This document shows, piece after piece, positions 23,369-32,990 of a stretch of DNA of 36,599 bases. Each line of letters opens with the position of its first letter. The first letter of the stretch is position 1. Source of the stretch: Flavobacterium sp. UBA6195. GTDB lineage: Bacteria; Bacteroidota; Bacteroidia; Flavobacteriales; Flavobacteriaceae. A program made the translations under genes and the position numbers. Under the pieces are notes generated by a model. The model did not search any database and was not told where the DNA came from. It saw nothing but the letters and a program-made list of their open reading frames with translations. Where the stretch lies: the NCBI RefSeq assembly GCF_002422095.1, contig NZ_DITB01000077.1:1-36599 (forward strand). The letters run 5' to 3'.

Positions 23369-24364
23369 ATGAATAAAATAACAGCAGCAATTACGGCAGT
23401 AGGTTCTTATGTTCCCGACTTTGTTTTGTCGAATCAAGTATTGGAAACATTAGTAGATACTAATGACGAATGGATTACCACTCGTACCGGAATTAAAGAA
23501 AGAAGATTGTTAAAAGAAGAAGGAAAAGGGACTTCTTTCATGGCGATTAAAGCCGCTCAAAATTTATTAGAAAAAGCCAATTTAGATCCTAAAGATATCG
23601 ATTTAGTGATTATGGCAACGGCAACTCCAGATATGCCAGTAGCTTCAACGGGAGTTTATGTAGCTACACAAATTGGTGCAACGAATGCCTTTGCATTTGA
23701 TTTGCAAGCTGCTTGTTCGAGTTTCCTTTACGGAATGTCTGCAGCTTCAGCTTATATCGCATCTGGAAAATACAAAAAAGTTTTATTGATAGGTTCTGAT
23801 AAAATGTCATCGATTATCGATTACACAGATAGAGCAACCTGTATCATCTTTGGAGATGGAGCGGGAGCCGTATTGTTTGAACCAAATACAGAAGGATTAG
23901 GGCTTCAAGATGAAATCTTAAAAAGTGATGGAATCGGAAGAGAATTCTTAAAAATTGAAGCAGGTGGTTCTATTCTGCCTCCTTCTGAAGAAACTGTAAA
24001 AAACAAACAACATTTTGTTTTCCAAGACGGTAAAACAGTTTTTAAATATGCTGTTTCTGGAATGGCTGATGTAAGTGAGAAAATCATGGAGCGTAACAAT
24101 TTATCTCATGATGATGTCAATTGGTTAGTGGCGCACCAAGCCAACAGAAGAATTATTGATGCTACTGCAAATAGAATGGGATTAGACGAATCTAAAGTCT
24201 TAATCAACATTCAAAAATACGGAAATACTACTTCGGCAACCCTACCATTATTATTATCAGATTTCGAAAATCAATTGAAAAAAGGAGATAATATTATCTT
24301 TGCAGCTTTCGGTGGTGGATTCACTTGGGGTGCTATCTATTTAAAATGGGCTTACACTAAATAA
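23369..24364 (+). CDS. fabH: 3-oxoacyl-ACP synthase III
   Basis: 331 residues. Condenses acetyl- or branched acyl-CoA with malonyl-ACP to start fatty-acid chains. Catalytic triad visible: Cys116 (QAACSSFLYG), His256 (VAHQANRRI) and Asn286 (YGNTTSATLP). Other blocks are DEWITTRTGIKERR and GDGAGAVLFE. The neighbours accB and accC supply its malonyl-CoA. plsX, often between rpmF and fabH in other phyla, is absent here. Gap of 26 bp to accB, so cotranscribed. Confidence 0.95.
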   Translation: MNKITAAITAVGSYVPDFVLSNQVLETLVDTNDEWITTRTGIKERRLLKEEGKGTSFMAIKAAQNLLEKANLDPKDIDLVIMATATPDMPVASTGVYVATQIGATNAFAFDLQAACSSFLYGMSAASAYIASGKYKKVLLIGSDKMSSIIDYTDRATCIIFGDGAGAVLFEPNTEGLGLQDEILKSDGIGREFLKIEAGGSILPPSEETVKNKQHFVFQDGKTVFKYAVSGMADVSEKIMERNNLSHDDVNWLVAHQANRRIIDATANRMGLDESKVLINIQKYGNTTSATLPLLLSDFENQLKKGDNIIFAAFGGGFTWGAIYLKWAYTK

Positions 24365-24390
24365 TAACAAACTAAACTAAATCAAATATT

Positions 24391-24879
24391 ATGGATATTA
24401 GAGAGATTCAAAACCTAATCAAATTTGTAGCAAAATCAGGTGCTACAGAAGTAAAATTAGAAATGGACGATTTTAAAATCACCATAAAAACTACTGCTGA
24501 AGGTGTAGAAGGTACAACTACATACGTACAACAAATGCCTATGCATGCGGCTCCTCAAATGGTAGCAGCACCAGTTGTGGCAGCACCAGTTGTAGCAGAT
24601 GCGCCAGCATCAACTTCATCAACAGATGATAATTCAAAATATATTACAGTAAAATCACCTATTATTGGTACTTTCTACAGAAAACCAGCTCCAGACAAAC
24701 CTATGTTTGTGGAAGTAGGTTCAACAATTGGAAAAGGAGATGTACTTTGTGTAATTGAAGCAATGAAATTATTCAATGAAATCGAATCTGAAGTGTCTGG
24801 AAAAATCGTAAAAGTTTTAGTAGACGATGCTTCACCAGTTGAGTTTGATCAACCATTATTCTTAGTTGATCCATCTTAA
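24391..24879 (+). CDS. accB: Biotin carboxyl carrier protein of acetyl-CoA carboxylase
   Basis: 162 residues. Carries biotin between biotin carboxylase and carboxyltransferase. N-terminal helix MDIREIQNLIKFVAKSGA, an Ala/Pro/Val-rich flexible linker (about 50-78), then the biotinyl domain with KSPIIGTFYRKPAP and the acceptor Lys126 in VIEAMKLFNEIES. Ends FLVDPS. In operon with fabH and accC; 99 bp before accC contain only repeat-like AT sequence. Confidence 0.95.
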   Translation: MDIREIQNLIKFVAKSGATEVKLEMDDFKITIKTTAEGVEGTTTYVQQMPMHAAPQMVAAPVVAAPVVADAPASTSSTDDNSKYITVKSPIIGTFYRKPAPDKPMFVEVGSTIGKGDVLCVIEAMKLFNEIESEVSGKIVKVLVDDASPVEFDQPLFLVDPS

Positions 24880-24883
24880 TAAA

Positions 24884-24945
24884 GTTAGAAGTTAGAAATT
24901 TGAATTTAGAAGTATTCAACTTTTCTAAATTCTAAATTCTAAATT
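24884..24945. repeat. TTAGAA/TTCTAA simple repeat with inverted arms
   Basis: Starts GTTAGAAGTTAGAA, then GAATTTAGAA pairs with TTCTAAATTC, ending in three TTCTAAA units in a row. AT-rich, in the accB-accC gap. Resembles the simple intergenic repeats common in this group; could fold but carries no U tract. Confidence 0.5.
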
Positions 24946-24978
24946 AAGAATGGTCTAATTATCTAATTATAAAAGTAC

Positions 24979-26325
24979 ATGTTTAAAAAAATATTAATTG
25001 CCAACAGAGGGGAAATTGCGCTTCGTGTAATTAGAACCTGTAGAGAAATGGGCATCAAAACGGTTGCTGTTTATTCTACTGTAGATGCGGATAGTTTACA
25101 TGTGAAGTTTGCAGATGAAGCCGTTTGTATTGGTCCAGCTCCAAGTAATTTGTCATATTTAAAAATGTCAAATATCATTGCAGCAGCAGAAATTACGAAT
25201 GCAGATGCAATTCACCCAGGATACGGATTCTTGTCAGAAAATGCTAAGTTTTCAAAAATTTGTCAAGAGCACGGAATCAAGTTTATTGGTGCCTCTCCTG
25301 AAATGATTGAAAAAATGGGAGACAAAGCAACAGCAAAATCAACGATGATTGAAGCTGGAGTTCCATGTGTTCCAGGATCTGAAGGGATTTTAGAATCTTT
25401 AGAAGAAGCTAAAAAAGTGGCAAAAGAAATCGGCTACCCAGTAATGATGAAAGCGACTGCAGGTGGTGGAGGTAAAGGAATGCGTGCTATTTGGAAAGAA
25501 GAAGAACTTGAAAAGGCTTGGGAAAGTGCACGTATGGAAGCGGCTGCAGCCTTCGGAAATGATGGTATGTACATGGAAAAATTAATCGAAGAACCTCGTC
25601 ACATCGAAATTCAGGTGGTGGGAGATTCTTTTGGTAAAGCATGTCACTTATCAGAAAGAGATTGCTCAGTGCAACGTCGTCACCAAAAATTAACTGAGGA
25701 AACTCCATCACCATTCATGACAGATGAATTACGTGAAAAAATGGGAACAGCAGCGGTTAAAGCAGCAGAGTACATCAAATATGAAGGTGCTGGAACAGTT
25801 GAATTCTTAGTTGATAAACACAGAAATTTCTACTTCATGGAGATGAATACACGTATCCAAGTAGAGCACCCAATTACTGAGCAAGTAATCGATTACGATT
25901 TAATTCGTGAGCAAATTTTAGTTGCGGCGGGTGTGCCAATTTCTGGTAAAAACTACTATCCACAATTACACTCAATAGAATGTCGTATTAACGCAGAAGA
26001 TCCGTATAACGATTTCCGCCCTTCGCCAGGTAAAATTACGGTTTTACACGCACCAGGAGGACACGGAGTGCGTTTAGATACGCATGTTTATGCTGGATAT
26101 ACTATTCCGCCAAATTATGACTCTATGATAGCTAAGTTGATTACAACGGCTCAAACACGAGAAGAGGCAATTGCTAAAATGAAGCGCGCTTTAGATGAGT
26201 TCGTAATTGAAGGAATCAAAACAACAATTCCTTTCCACAGACAATTAATGGACGAACCCGATTATGTGGCTGGAAATTATACCACAAAATTCATGGAATC
26301 TTTTGTAATGAAAGAAGTGGAATAA
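24979..26325 (+). CDS. accC: Biotin carboxylase subunit of acetyl-CoA carboxylase
   Basis: 448 residues. ATP-dependent carboxylation of biotin on AccB. Begins FKKILIANRGEIALRVIRTCRE; ATP-grasp loop MKATAGGGGKGMR; biotin/bicarbonate site blocks EKLIEEPRHIEIQVV, SERDCSVQRRHQK, EMNTRIQVEHPITE, and RINAEDPYNDFRPSPG. Length matches E. coli AccC. Closes the fabH-accB-accC block; terminated by a strong hairpin. The carboxyltransferase genes are elsewhere. Confidence 0.97.
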   Translation: MFKKILIANRGEIALRVIRTCREMGIKTVAVYSTVDADSLHVKFADEAVCIGPAPSNLSYLKMSNIIAAAEITNADAIHPGYGFLSENAKFSKICQEHGIKFIGASPEMIEKMGDKATAKSTMIEAGVPCVPGSEGILESLEEAKKVAKEIGYPVMMKATAGGGGKGMRAIWKEEELEKAWESARMEAAAAFGNDGMYMEKLIEEPRHIEIQVVGDSFGKACHLSERDCSVQRRHQKLTEETPSPFMTDELREKMGTAAVKAAEYIKYEGAGTVEFLVDKHRNFYFMEMNTRIQVEHPITEQVIDYDLIREQILVAAGVPISGKNYYPQLHSIECRINAEDPYNDFRPSPGKITVLHAPGGHGVRLDTHVYAGYTIPPNYDSMIAKLITTAQTREEAIAKMKRALDEFVIEGIKTTIPFHRQLMDEPDYVAGNYTTKFMESFVMKEVE

Positions 26326-26334
26326 AGAATGATT

Positions 26335-26368
26335 AAAAGCGATTTCAATTTTGAAATCGCTTTTTTTA
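26335..26368 (+). terminator. Terminator after accC
   Basis: AAAGCGATTTCAA / TTGAAATCGCTTT stem with a run of T after it, 10 bp past the accC stop. It may also serve the convergent peptidase gene, whose stop lies at 26389. Confidence 0.85.
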
Positions 26369-26388
26369 TGAATTTATTTTTGGTTTGA

Positions 26389-28290
26389 TTATAAAGTTTC
26401 TTTCAACCAACCAAAGAATTCTCTTTGCCAAACCAACGCATTTTGAGGTTTTAATACCCAATGGTTTTCATCTGGGAACAATAAGAATTTACTTTTAATC
26501 CCTTTTAATTGTGCCGCTTGAAAAGCTTCTTGTCCTTGTCCAATTGGTACACGGTAATCTTTCCCACCTTGGATAATTAAAATTGGTGTATTCCAATTGT
26601 TAATTAACTTAATAGGATTGAATTCGTTATATGTTTTTTGAGCAGTAGCATTATCTTTTTCCCAATATGCACCACCAGAATCCCAATTCGTAAAGAACAC
26701 TTCTTCTGTAGTTCCGTACATACTTTCTGTATTGAAAATACCACAGTGCGAAATGAAGGTTTTGAAACGATTTTTGTGAATTCCAGCCAATTGAAATACA
26801 GAATATCCACCATAACTCGCACCAACAGCACCTAAACGGTTTTTATCTACATACGATTCTTTTGCTACATCATCAATTGCTACTAAATAATCATCCATTA
26901 CTTGTCCGCCCCAATCGCCTGAAATTTGTTCGTTCCAAGCCGTTCCGTGTCCTGGCATTCCTCTTCGGTTTGGTGCCACAATTACATAACCTTGCGAGGC
27001 CATTAATTGGAAGTTCCATCGGAAAGAATACGATTGAGTCAACGCACTTTGTGGTCCACCTTGGCAGTATAAAAGCGCTGGATATTTTTTAGTTTTATCG
27101 AAATTTGGAGGTAAAATTACCCAAACCAACATCTTTTTGCCATCGGTAGTCGTAACCCAACGTTTTTCTGTTTTACAAGAAACGATTTTAGCATAGGTTT
27201 CATCATTAACTTTAGTAATTTGTTTCCAAGTTTTCTTAGCTAAATCATACGAATATACTTCTGGAGCACGGTTCATATCGTTTCGAGTTACTAAAACCGA
27301 AGTTCCTGAAAAACCTACAATTGCATTCACATCAAAATCACCATCGGTAATTTGATTTACCTCAAATGAAATCTTTTTATGTCCTTGAAATTCAATAAAA
27401 AATAATTGTTTTGTTCCTTTTATCGGTGCAATGAAATACACTCTTTTTCCATCTTTACTCCAAGTAAAACTATCCACAGTTCCGTCCCAATTTGAAGTGA
27501 TATTTAAATCTTGACCTTTGTGACGAACGATAATATCATTTTTATCCGCTTCATAACCATCGCGTTTCATTTGTAACCAAGACAAATCGCCTTTTGGAGA
27601 AAAAATCGGATGCGTATCGTAACCTAAATTGCTTTCGGTAAGGTTTTTTGTGATTTTTGTAGCTAAATCGTATTCGTATAAATCGGTGTTCGTACTCGTT
27701 GCATAAGCCGTTCCGGCTTTCTTTTTACAAACGTAGATGATTTTTGTTCCATCAGGTGACCAAATGTAATCTTCATCACCTCCAAAAGGTTTTTGAGGGG
27801 CATCATAAGGTTCGTTTGGCATAATGTCAATTCCAACTGCATCTTTTTTATTCTGTGAATAGAAAACATGATTGTGTGTTCCATCATTCCAAGTATCCCA
27901 ATGACGGTAATCCAAGCCAGTATAAACTTGAGCTGTGGTTTTTGATAATTCTGGATAAAGGTCTTTTCCCAATAATTTTTCCACCTTAACTTCTTTAGAA
28001 AACAGCAATAATTTTCCATCAGGAGAAACATTTTTGTCGGCTAATAATGATTTATAATCTTCCACCAAGGTAGCATTTCCTCCTTGAACTGGAATCGTGT
28101 AATATTTTGAATTGATTTTATTTTCTTCAATAGAAGGTGTTCCCACTTTGTAAACTAATAGTTTTCCGTCTTTTGAAATTCCTAAAGGAGTAACTCTTCC
28201 TAATTGCCATAGGGTTTCAGGAGTTAGGTTTTGCTGTGCTAATGTACTCATACTTATCATGCTGAAAATGAGAAAAATGTAATTTTTCAT
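26389..28290 (-). CDS. S9-family peptidase (dipeptidyl/acyl-peptidase type), secreted
   Basis: 633 residues. Exported serine peptidase. Signal peptide MKNYIFLIFSMISMSTLAQ (1-19); N-terminal propeller with WSPDGTKI, FSPKGDLSW and TWSKDGKRVYF repeats; C-terminal hydrolase domain with Ser492 (GASYGGYSVF), Asp578 (GGKDYRVP) and His610 (DENHWVL). Closest in layout to S9C acylaminoacyl/dipeptidyl peptidases rather than to the S9A enzyme at 1124-3226. The start at 28290 gives the signal peptide; the longer reading to 28353 does not. Monocistronic, divergent from the symporter. Confidence 0.93.
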   Translation of the reverse strand: MKNYIFLIFSMISMSTLAQQNLTPETLWQLGRVTPLGISKDGKLLVYKVGTPSIEENKINSKYYTIPVQGGNATLVEDYKSLLADKNVSPDGKLLLFSKEVKVEKLLGKDLYPELSKTTAQVYTGLDYRHWDTWNDGTHNHVFYSQNKKDAVGIDIMPNEPYDAPQKPFGGDEDYIWSPDGTKIIYVCKKKAGTAYATSTNTDLYEYDLATKITKNLTESNLGYDTHPIFSPKGDLSWLQMKRDGYEADKNDIIVRHKGQDLNITSNWDGTVDSFTWSKDGKRVYFIAPIKGTKQLFFIEFQGHKKISFEVNQITDGDFDVNAIVGFSGTSVLVTRNDMNRAPEVYSYDLAKKTWKQITKVNDETYAKIVSCKTEKRWVTTTDGKKMLVWVILPPNFDKTKKYPALLYCQGGPQSALTQSYSFRWNFQLMASQGYVIVAPNRRGMPGHGTAWNEQISGDWGGQVMDDYLVAIDDVAKESYVDKNRLGAVGASYGGYSVFQLAGIHKNRFKTFISHCGIFNTESMYGTTEEVFFTNWDSGGAYWEKDNATAQKTYNEFNPIKLINNWNTPILIIQGGKDYRVPIGQGQEAFQAAQLKGIKSKFLLFPDENHWVLKPQNALVWQREFFGWLKETL

Positions 28291-28375
28291 ATCTGTTATT
28301 TTTAAAACGAAGCTAAATGTAGCAATTTTTTCAAAAAATATCCCTATTTTCACAATCTTAAAAGTGAATTTGATA

Positions 28376-29638
28376 ATGAAAAAATTAGCACTACACTGGC
28401 AAATATTACTTGGAATGGTTTTCGGGGTTTTATTCGCTTTTATATTGATTCAATTTACATGGGGAAAAGACGTTATTGTGGATTGGGTAAAACCTTTTGG
28501 AACCATCTTTATTAATTTATTAAAGTTAATTGCAGTTCCACTGATTTTGGCTTCCCTAATTAAAGGAATTTCTGACTTAAAAGATATCTCTAAGCTGTCT
28601 AAAATGGGCGGAAGAACTATCGGATTATATATACTAACAACGGTTATTGCGGTTTCTATTGGATTAGTAATTGTTAATATTATTAAACCTGGAAGCTTTA
28701 TCTCTGAACAAACTAGAACCGAATTAGTTTCAAGTTACACGGCTGATGCTAATTCAAAAATTGAAGCGGCAAATAAGCAAAGTGAAGTGGGCCCATTACA
28801 ATCTTTAATTGATATTGTTCCGGATAATATTATTAAAGCTTCTGCTGATAACGGAAATATGTTGCAAGTAATTTTCTTTGCAGTAATTTTTGGAATTGCC
28901 ATGATTTTATTGCCTGAAGATAAATCAAAACCGGTTAAAGATTTTTTTGATAGTTTCAATGAAATTATTTTGAAAATGATTGATATTATCATGTTGTTTT
29001 CGCCTATTGGTGTTTTTGCATTACTAGCTGCTATTGTAGCCGAATCGCCAAGTTTAGATTTGTTTAAAGCACTTGGTATGTATGGCTTAACCGTGATTAT
29101 AGGATTAATTTTAGTAATGTCTTTCTATTTATTTTTGGTTAAAGTATTCGCTAAGAAAAGCCCAAAATTTTTTATCAATGGAATTTCTCCAGCTCAATTA
29201 TTAGCTTTTTCAACGAGTTCAAGTGCGGCAACTTTACCAGTTACTATGGAAAGAACCGTTGATAATTTAGGAGTTGATGATGAAGTAGCTAGTTTTGTTT
29301 TACCTATTGGCGCTACAATTAATATGGATGGAACCAGTTTATATCAAGCGGTTGCAGCTGTTTTTATTGCACAATCTTTTGGTATGGATTTATCTTTAGC
29401 TACTCAATTAGGAATTATTGTAACCGCAACTTTAGCTTCTATCGGAAGTGCTGCTGTTCCTGGTGCCGGAATGGTAATGTTGGTAATTGTGTTAGCACAA
29501 GCTGGAATTCCAGAAGCTGGTTTAGCTTTAATTTTTGCCATTGACCGACCTTTAGATATGTGTAGAACTACCGTTAATGTTACAGGTGATGCAGCCGTTT
29601 CTATGATTGTTGCAAAATCTGTAAATAAATTAGCTTAG
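28376..29638 (+). CDS. Dicarboxylate/glutamate:cation symporter (DAACS)
   Basis: 420 residues, inner membrane. Takes up C4-dicarboxylates or glutamate/aspartate with Na+ or H+; which of these cannot be told. Family marks: hydrophobic N-terminal segments, the Ser-rich reentrant loop AFSTSSSAATLPVTM, the motif NMDGTSLYQAVAAVFIAQ in TM7, and the second loop GSAAVPGAGMVML. The C-terminal IDRPLDMCRTTVNVTGDA contains the substrate-binding Asp/Arg region. I chose the ATG at 28376; an in-frame GTG at 28364 adds four residues. One bp separates it from the DedA gene. Confidence 0.93.
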   Translation: MKKLALHWQILLGMVFGVLFAFILIQFTWGKDVIVDWVKPFGTIFINLLKLIAVPLILASLIKGISDLKDISKLSKMGGRTIGLYILTTVIAVSIGLVIVNIIKPGSFISEQTRTELVSSYTADANSKIEAANKQSEVGPLQSLIDIVPDNIIKASADNGNMLQVIFFAVIFGIAMILLPEDKSKPVKDFFDSFNEIILKMIDIIMLFSPIGVFALLAAIVAESPSLDLFKALGMYGLTVIIGLILVMSFYLFLVKVFAKKSPKFFINGISPAQLLAFSTSSSAATLPVTMERTVDNLGVDDEVASFVLPIGATINMDGTSLYQAVAAVFIAQSFGMDLSLATQLGIIVTATLASIGSAAVPGAGMVMLVIVLAQAGIPEAGLALIFAIDRPLDMCRTTVNVTGDAAVSMIVAKSVNKLA

Positions 29639-29639
29639 T

Positions 29640-30323
29640 ATGAACGATTTTCACTGGACCAAACTTTTCAATCCCGAATTCTATATCACTATGGAAGTAG
29701 GTGGAATTCCTATTGGGATTTATATGGTTTTATTCATAGTTTTTGCTGAAACCGGTTTATTTGCAGGATTCTTTTTACCTGGTGATAGTTTGTTGTTTCT
29801 GTCTGGAATTTATAGTCGCGAATTAGTAGAAACGTTTTTTGTGATTCCAAGCGATTTGTCAAACGTTACCATTCTGGCTTTGTTAATTGCATCAGCAGCA
29901 ACTTTAGGAAATATCTTCGGATATTGGTTTGGTGCCAAAAGCGGTCAATTTTTATACAACAAAGAAGATAGTTTCTTTTTCAAAAAGAAGTATTTGTATG
30001 AATCACAAGCGTTTTTTGAAAAACACGGTGGAAAAGCTATCATTTTTGCTCGTTTTCTTCCAATAGTTAGAACATTCGTACCTATTATTGCAGGAATTGT
30101 ACATATGCAGAAAAGTAAGTTTATGTTTTACAATGTGTTAAGTTCTCTGCTATGGTCGTTTACCTTAGTTTTTGCAGGCCATTATTTATACGGATTCTTC
30201 AATGAAGAATTTGGTATCGATTTAAAGAAACATATTGAAACCATCATCTTAATTTTAATTGCAGTAACTTCATTTCCATTGATAATGAAAGCAATTAAAG
30301 CGAGAAAAAAAACTACGAATTAA
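29640..30323 (+). CDS. DedA family membrane protein
   Basis: 227 residues, polytopic inner-membrane protein. DedA proteins are linked with undecaprenyl-phosphate or phospholipid recycling and envelope homeostasis. Signatures: GLFAGFFLPGDSLLFLSG near TM1-2 and the later FEKHGGKAIIFARFLPIVRTFVPIIAG with the conserved Arg pair. A short basic tail KARKKTTN follows the last TM. Cotranscribed with the symporter (1-bp gap); its stop touches the stop of the convergent thioredoxin-like gene. Confidence 0.9.
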   Translation: MNDFHWTKLFNPEFYITMEVGGIPIGIYMVLFIVFAETGLFAGFFLPGDSLLFLSGIYSRELVETFFVIPSDLSNVTILALLIASAATLGNIFGYWFGAKSGQFLYNKEDSFFFKKKYLYESQAFFEKHGGKAIIFARFLPIVRTFVPIIAGIVHMQKSKFMFYNVLSSLLWSFTLVFAGHYLYGFFNEEFGIDLKKHIETIILILIAVTSFPLIMKAIKARKKTTN

Positions 30324-31784
30324 TTATTTACTTTGTAACAATCCATTCAAATCTTGTTTGATTTTTTCAGAATCAGGAAAAGGTGCTTTTGGATTTGAAA
30401 TTTCACCATTCGAATTTATTAAGACATATCTCGGGATAAAATCAATTGCTAGTTTTTTTAAGTATTCCGAAGTTTTCGGATTAATTATCAAATAGCTGTT
30501 TTCGGTCAGTTTCTCAAATTGATTTGCTTTTTTCCAAGCTTCAAAGTTAGCGTCTGTAGATAAATACAAGAACACAATTTCTTTTTCTTTGAATTCTTCG
30601 TGTAATTTTCTCGAACTTGGAAACGCAGCTCTACAAGGTGCACACCAACTCGCCCAAAAATCAATATAAATTATTCTACCTTTATTAGCTTCAATAATTG
30701 CGGATAATGTAGTCGCCTTTTTGTTTTCGTCATACAAAACAACTTCAGAAGTGTTTTGTTTTAAAGCTTCAATGTCAACTAAAAAGGCGTTTTCAAAACC
30801 TTCAATTAATTTTTTATCATTTGAATATTTTTTAAAGATTGAGATATAAGTTGATAGCTTTTGTGAATCTGTTTTTGCAATTCGATTCAAATAAACGTAC
30901 AACAAATATTCTTTTGCTTTTGCAGAAAATAAGTCCGATTTTTCAACTTGAAGGAAACTATTTTCGTTATCTTCATATTGAACGCTTACATCTTTTGTTT
31001 TGGTTTTGTTATTAGCGGTTTTTAGTTCAAAATCTTTAATTTCTTTTTCGTATTTCTTTATTTTAAACTCGTTTTTTACATATAATTCCAAGAAATAGCG
31101 ATACGATTTTAACCAAATTAATTCTTCGTTTTTAAGTTTGTTTTTATAATCAGAAAAATTTGTTTTTGAATCTGTATTTAGGCAGTAAAAAGTGATGTAA
31201 TTCAACTGCGAATCATACGTTTCTGGTGAAATTTTATCTGAATTTAAAAGTTCATCTAGTGTTGCTTTAGAGCTTTGAATAAAGTTAGCTAACTCGGCTT
31301 TATATTCTTTTTCTTCTTTTGAATTTCGACTTCTTTTATTCGTTTGATAAAAGACAAAATTATCAATCGGAAAACTTAAATTTAGTTGGTGTTCTAAATT
31401 CAAATCAAATGGTTTTACGTTTCTGTTTTCAATTTTGAAATTAGGAAATCCTTTTTCGTAATCAATTTCAACTATATCATTTGCATATAAAATAACTCTT
31501 GAGCTTTTATTCAATTCTTTCCAATTGTGAATTAAAAAAATCTTATCCGATTCAATATTCAATTGTATCGTGTCGTTTTTTTCTTTGTTATTTGGTGAAA
31601 GATAAGTTTCTCTATACGAATTGTATTCGGAATAATTTATCAGCGAATTCATTCTTTTAAATCCTGAAGTTTCTTCAAAATGGTAATTACTTTTTTTGAA
31701 AATTAGGGTTATGTTTTTTGAGGAATTTTGGGCAAAACTGAATAAGGCAAAAAACAACGTTGTAAAAAGTAAATAAATTCTCAT
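30324..31784 (-). CDS. Secreted TlpA/thioredoxin-like protein
   Basis: 486 residues. Signal peptide MRIYLLFTTLFFALFSFAQ; the remainder is periplasmic. Residues about 20-330 form a Lys/Glu-rich helical region of unknown fold; the C-terminal domain (about 345-486) is thioredoxin-like with the redox motif WCAPC (Cys381 and Cys384) inside YIDFWASWCAPCRAAFP, and FIPRYVLINSNGE with the cis-Pro. Probably a thiol-disulfide reductase for envelope proteins. N-terminal part resembles no family I can name. Convergent with dedA, stops adjacent with no gap. Confidence 0.88.
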   Translation of the reverse strand: MRIYLLFTTLFFALFSFAQNSSKNITLIFKKSNYHFEETSGFKRMNSLINYSEYNSYRETYLSPNNKEKNDTIQLNIESDKIFLIHNWKELNKSSRVILYANDIVEIDYEKGFPNFKIENRNVKPFDLNLEHQLNLSFPIDNFVFYQTNKRSRNSKEEKEYKAELANFIQSSKATLDELLNSDKISPETYDSQLNYITFYCLNTDSKTNFSDYKNKLKNEELIWLKSYRYFLELYVKNEFKIKKYEKEIKDFELKTANNKTKTKDVSVQYEDNENSFLQVEKSDLFSAKAKEYLLYVYLNRIAKTDSQKLSTYISIFKKYSNDKKLIEGFENAFLVDIEALKQNTSEVVLYDENKKATTLSAIIEANKGRIIYIDFWASWCAPCRAAFPSSRKLHEEFKEKEIVFLYLSTDANFEAWKKANQFEKLTENSYLIINPKTSEYLKKLAIDFIPRYVLINSNGEISNPKAPFPDSEKIKQDLNGLLQSK

Positions 31785-31874
31785 TTTTTCAGATTTTTAT
31801 ATCATAACGCAAATAACGAGATTTAGTGTGTAACTAAAAACAAATTCTTACATTTACTTTTTAAATTTAGAACA

Positions 31875-32987
31875 ATGCAACTCAGTTATTGGGAATTAAA
31901 AAATTGGTTTTCAAACGTTGATTTTACTATTGTAGGTAGTGGAATTGTAGGTTTGCATACTGGATTAGCGTTTCGCGAAAGATTCCCTTCAGCAAAAATT
32001 TTAATTCTCGAAAAAGGCATTTTACCACAAGGTGCCAGTACGAAAAATGCTGGTTTTGCTTGCTTTGGAAGTATTTCTGAAATCATAGACGATTTAAAAA
32101 CCCATGCTGAAGAAGAAGTAATCCAACTGATTCAAAAGCGATATGCAGGTTTGCAATTACTTCGAAAAAATCTAGGCGATTCGGTTATTGATTTGAAACC
32201 TTATGGCGGTTATGAATTATTTCTAAAAGAAGACGAAGGGTTTTATAACGAATGCATTCAGAAAATTCCATTTATCAATGATATCATCAAACCGCTTTTC
32301 AAGACCGATGTTTTTTCAAAAGAAGTCGATCGATTTAATTTTGGTGGAATATTTGAAAATTTGATTTTCAATCCGTTTGAAGCCCAAATCGATACCGGAA
32401 ATATGATGCAAGCGTTACTAAAAAAAGCACATCAAAACGATATTCTGATTCTAAATAGTCAAACGGTAACAAATTTTCAAGAATTGAATGATGTTGTAGA
32501 GGTTGTCACGAATGGAATTACATTTAAAACCAATAAATTATTATTTACCACAAACGGTTTTGCATCACAATTAACTAATAATCAAGTAAAACCGGCTCGT
32601 GCTCAAGTTTTGATTACAAAACCAATTCCGAATTTAGATATTAAAGGCACTTTTCATTTAGACAAAGGTTATTTTTATTTCAGAAATATAAACGATAGAA
32701 TTCTTTTTGGTGGTGGAAGAAATCTGGATTTCGAGGGCGAAACCACCACTTCTCACGATACCACAGAATTGATTCAAAATCGTTTGGAGGAGTTATTAAA
32801 AATAGTAATTTTGCCACATCAATCGTTCGAAATTGAACACCGTTGGAGCGGTACTATGGGAGTTGGAACTCATAAAAAACCAATCGTAGAACAACTTTCA
32901 AATCACGTGTATTGCGGAGTTCGCATGGGCGGAATGGGAGTTGCTATTGGTAGTTTAGTCGGACAAGAATTAGCTGATTTAGTTTAA
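31875..32987 (+). CDS. FAD-dependent oxidoreductase, DAO family
   Basis: 370 residues, cytoplasmic. Oxidises an amine or amino acid with FAD. FAD dinucleotide motif GSGIVG at 21-26 in TIVGSGIVGLHTGLAFRER, followed by ILEKGILPQGASTKNAGFACFGS typical of the DAO superfamily; late motif GTHKKPIVEQLSNHVYCGVRMGGMGVAIGSLVG is shown here only in part. Substrate unknown. Three bp separate it from mtgA, so the two are likely cotranscribed; the link to cell-wall work is not known. Confidence 0.85.
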   Translation: MQLSYWELKNWFSNVDFTIVGSGIVGLHTGLAFRERFPSAKILILEKGILPQGASTKNAGFACFGSISEIIDDLKTHAEEEVIQLIQKRYAGLQLLRKNLGDSVIDLKPYGGYELFLKEDEGFYNECIQKIPFINDIIKPLFKTDVFSKEVDRFNFGGIFENLIFNPFEAQIDTGNMMQALLKKAHQNDILILNSQTVTNFQELNDVVEVVTNGITFKTNKLLFTTNGFASQLTNNQVKPARAQVLITKPIPNLDIKGTFHLDKGYFYFRNINDRILFGGGRNLDFEGETTTSHDTTELIQNRLEELLKIVILPHQSFEIEHRWSGTMGVGTHKKPIVEQLSNHVYCGVRMGGMGVAIGSLVGQELADLV

Positions 32988-32990
32988 AAT

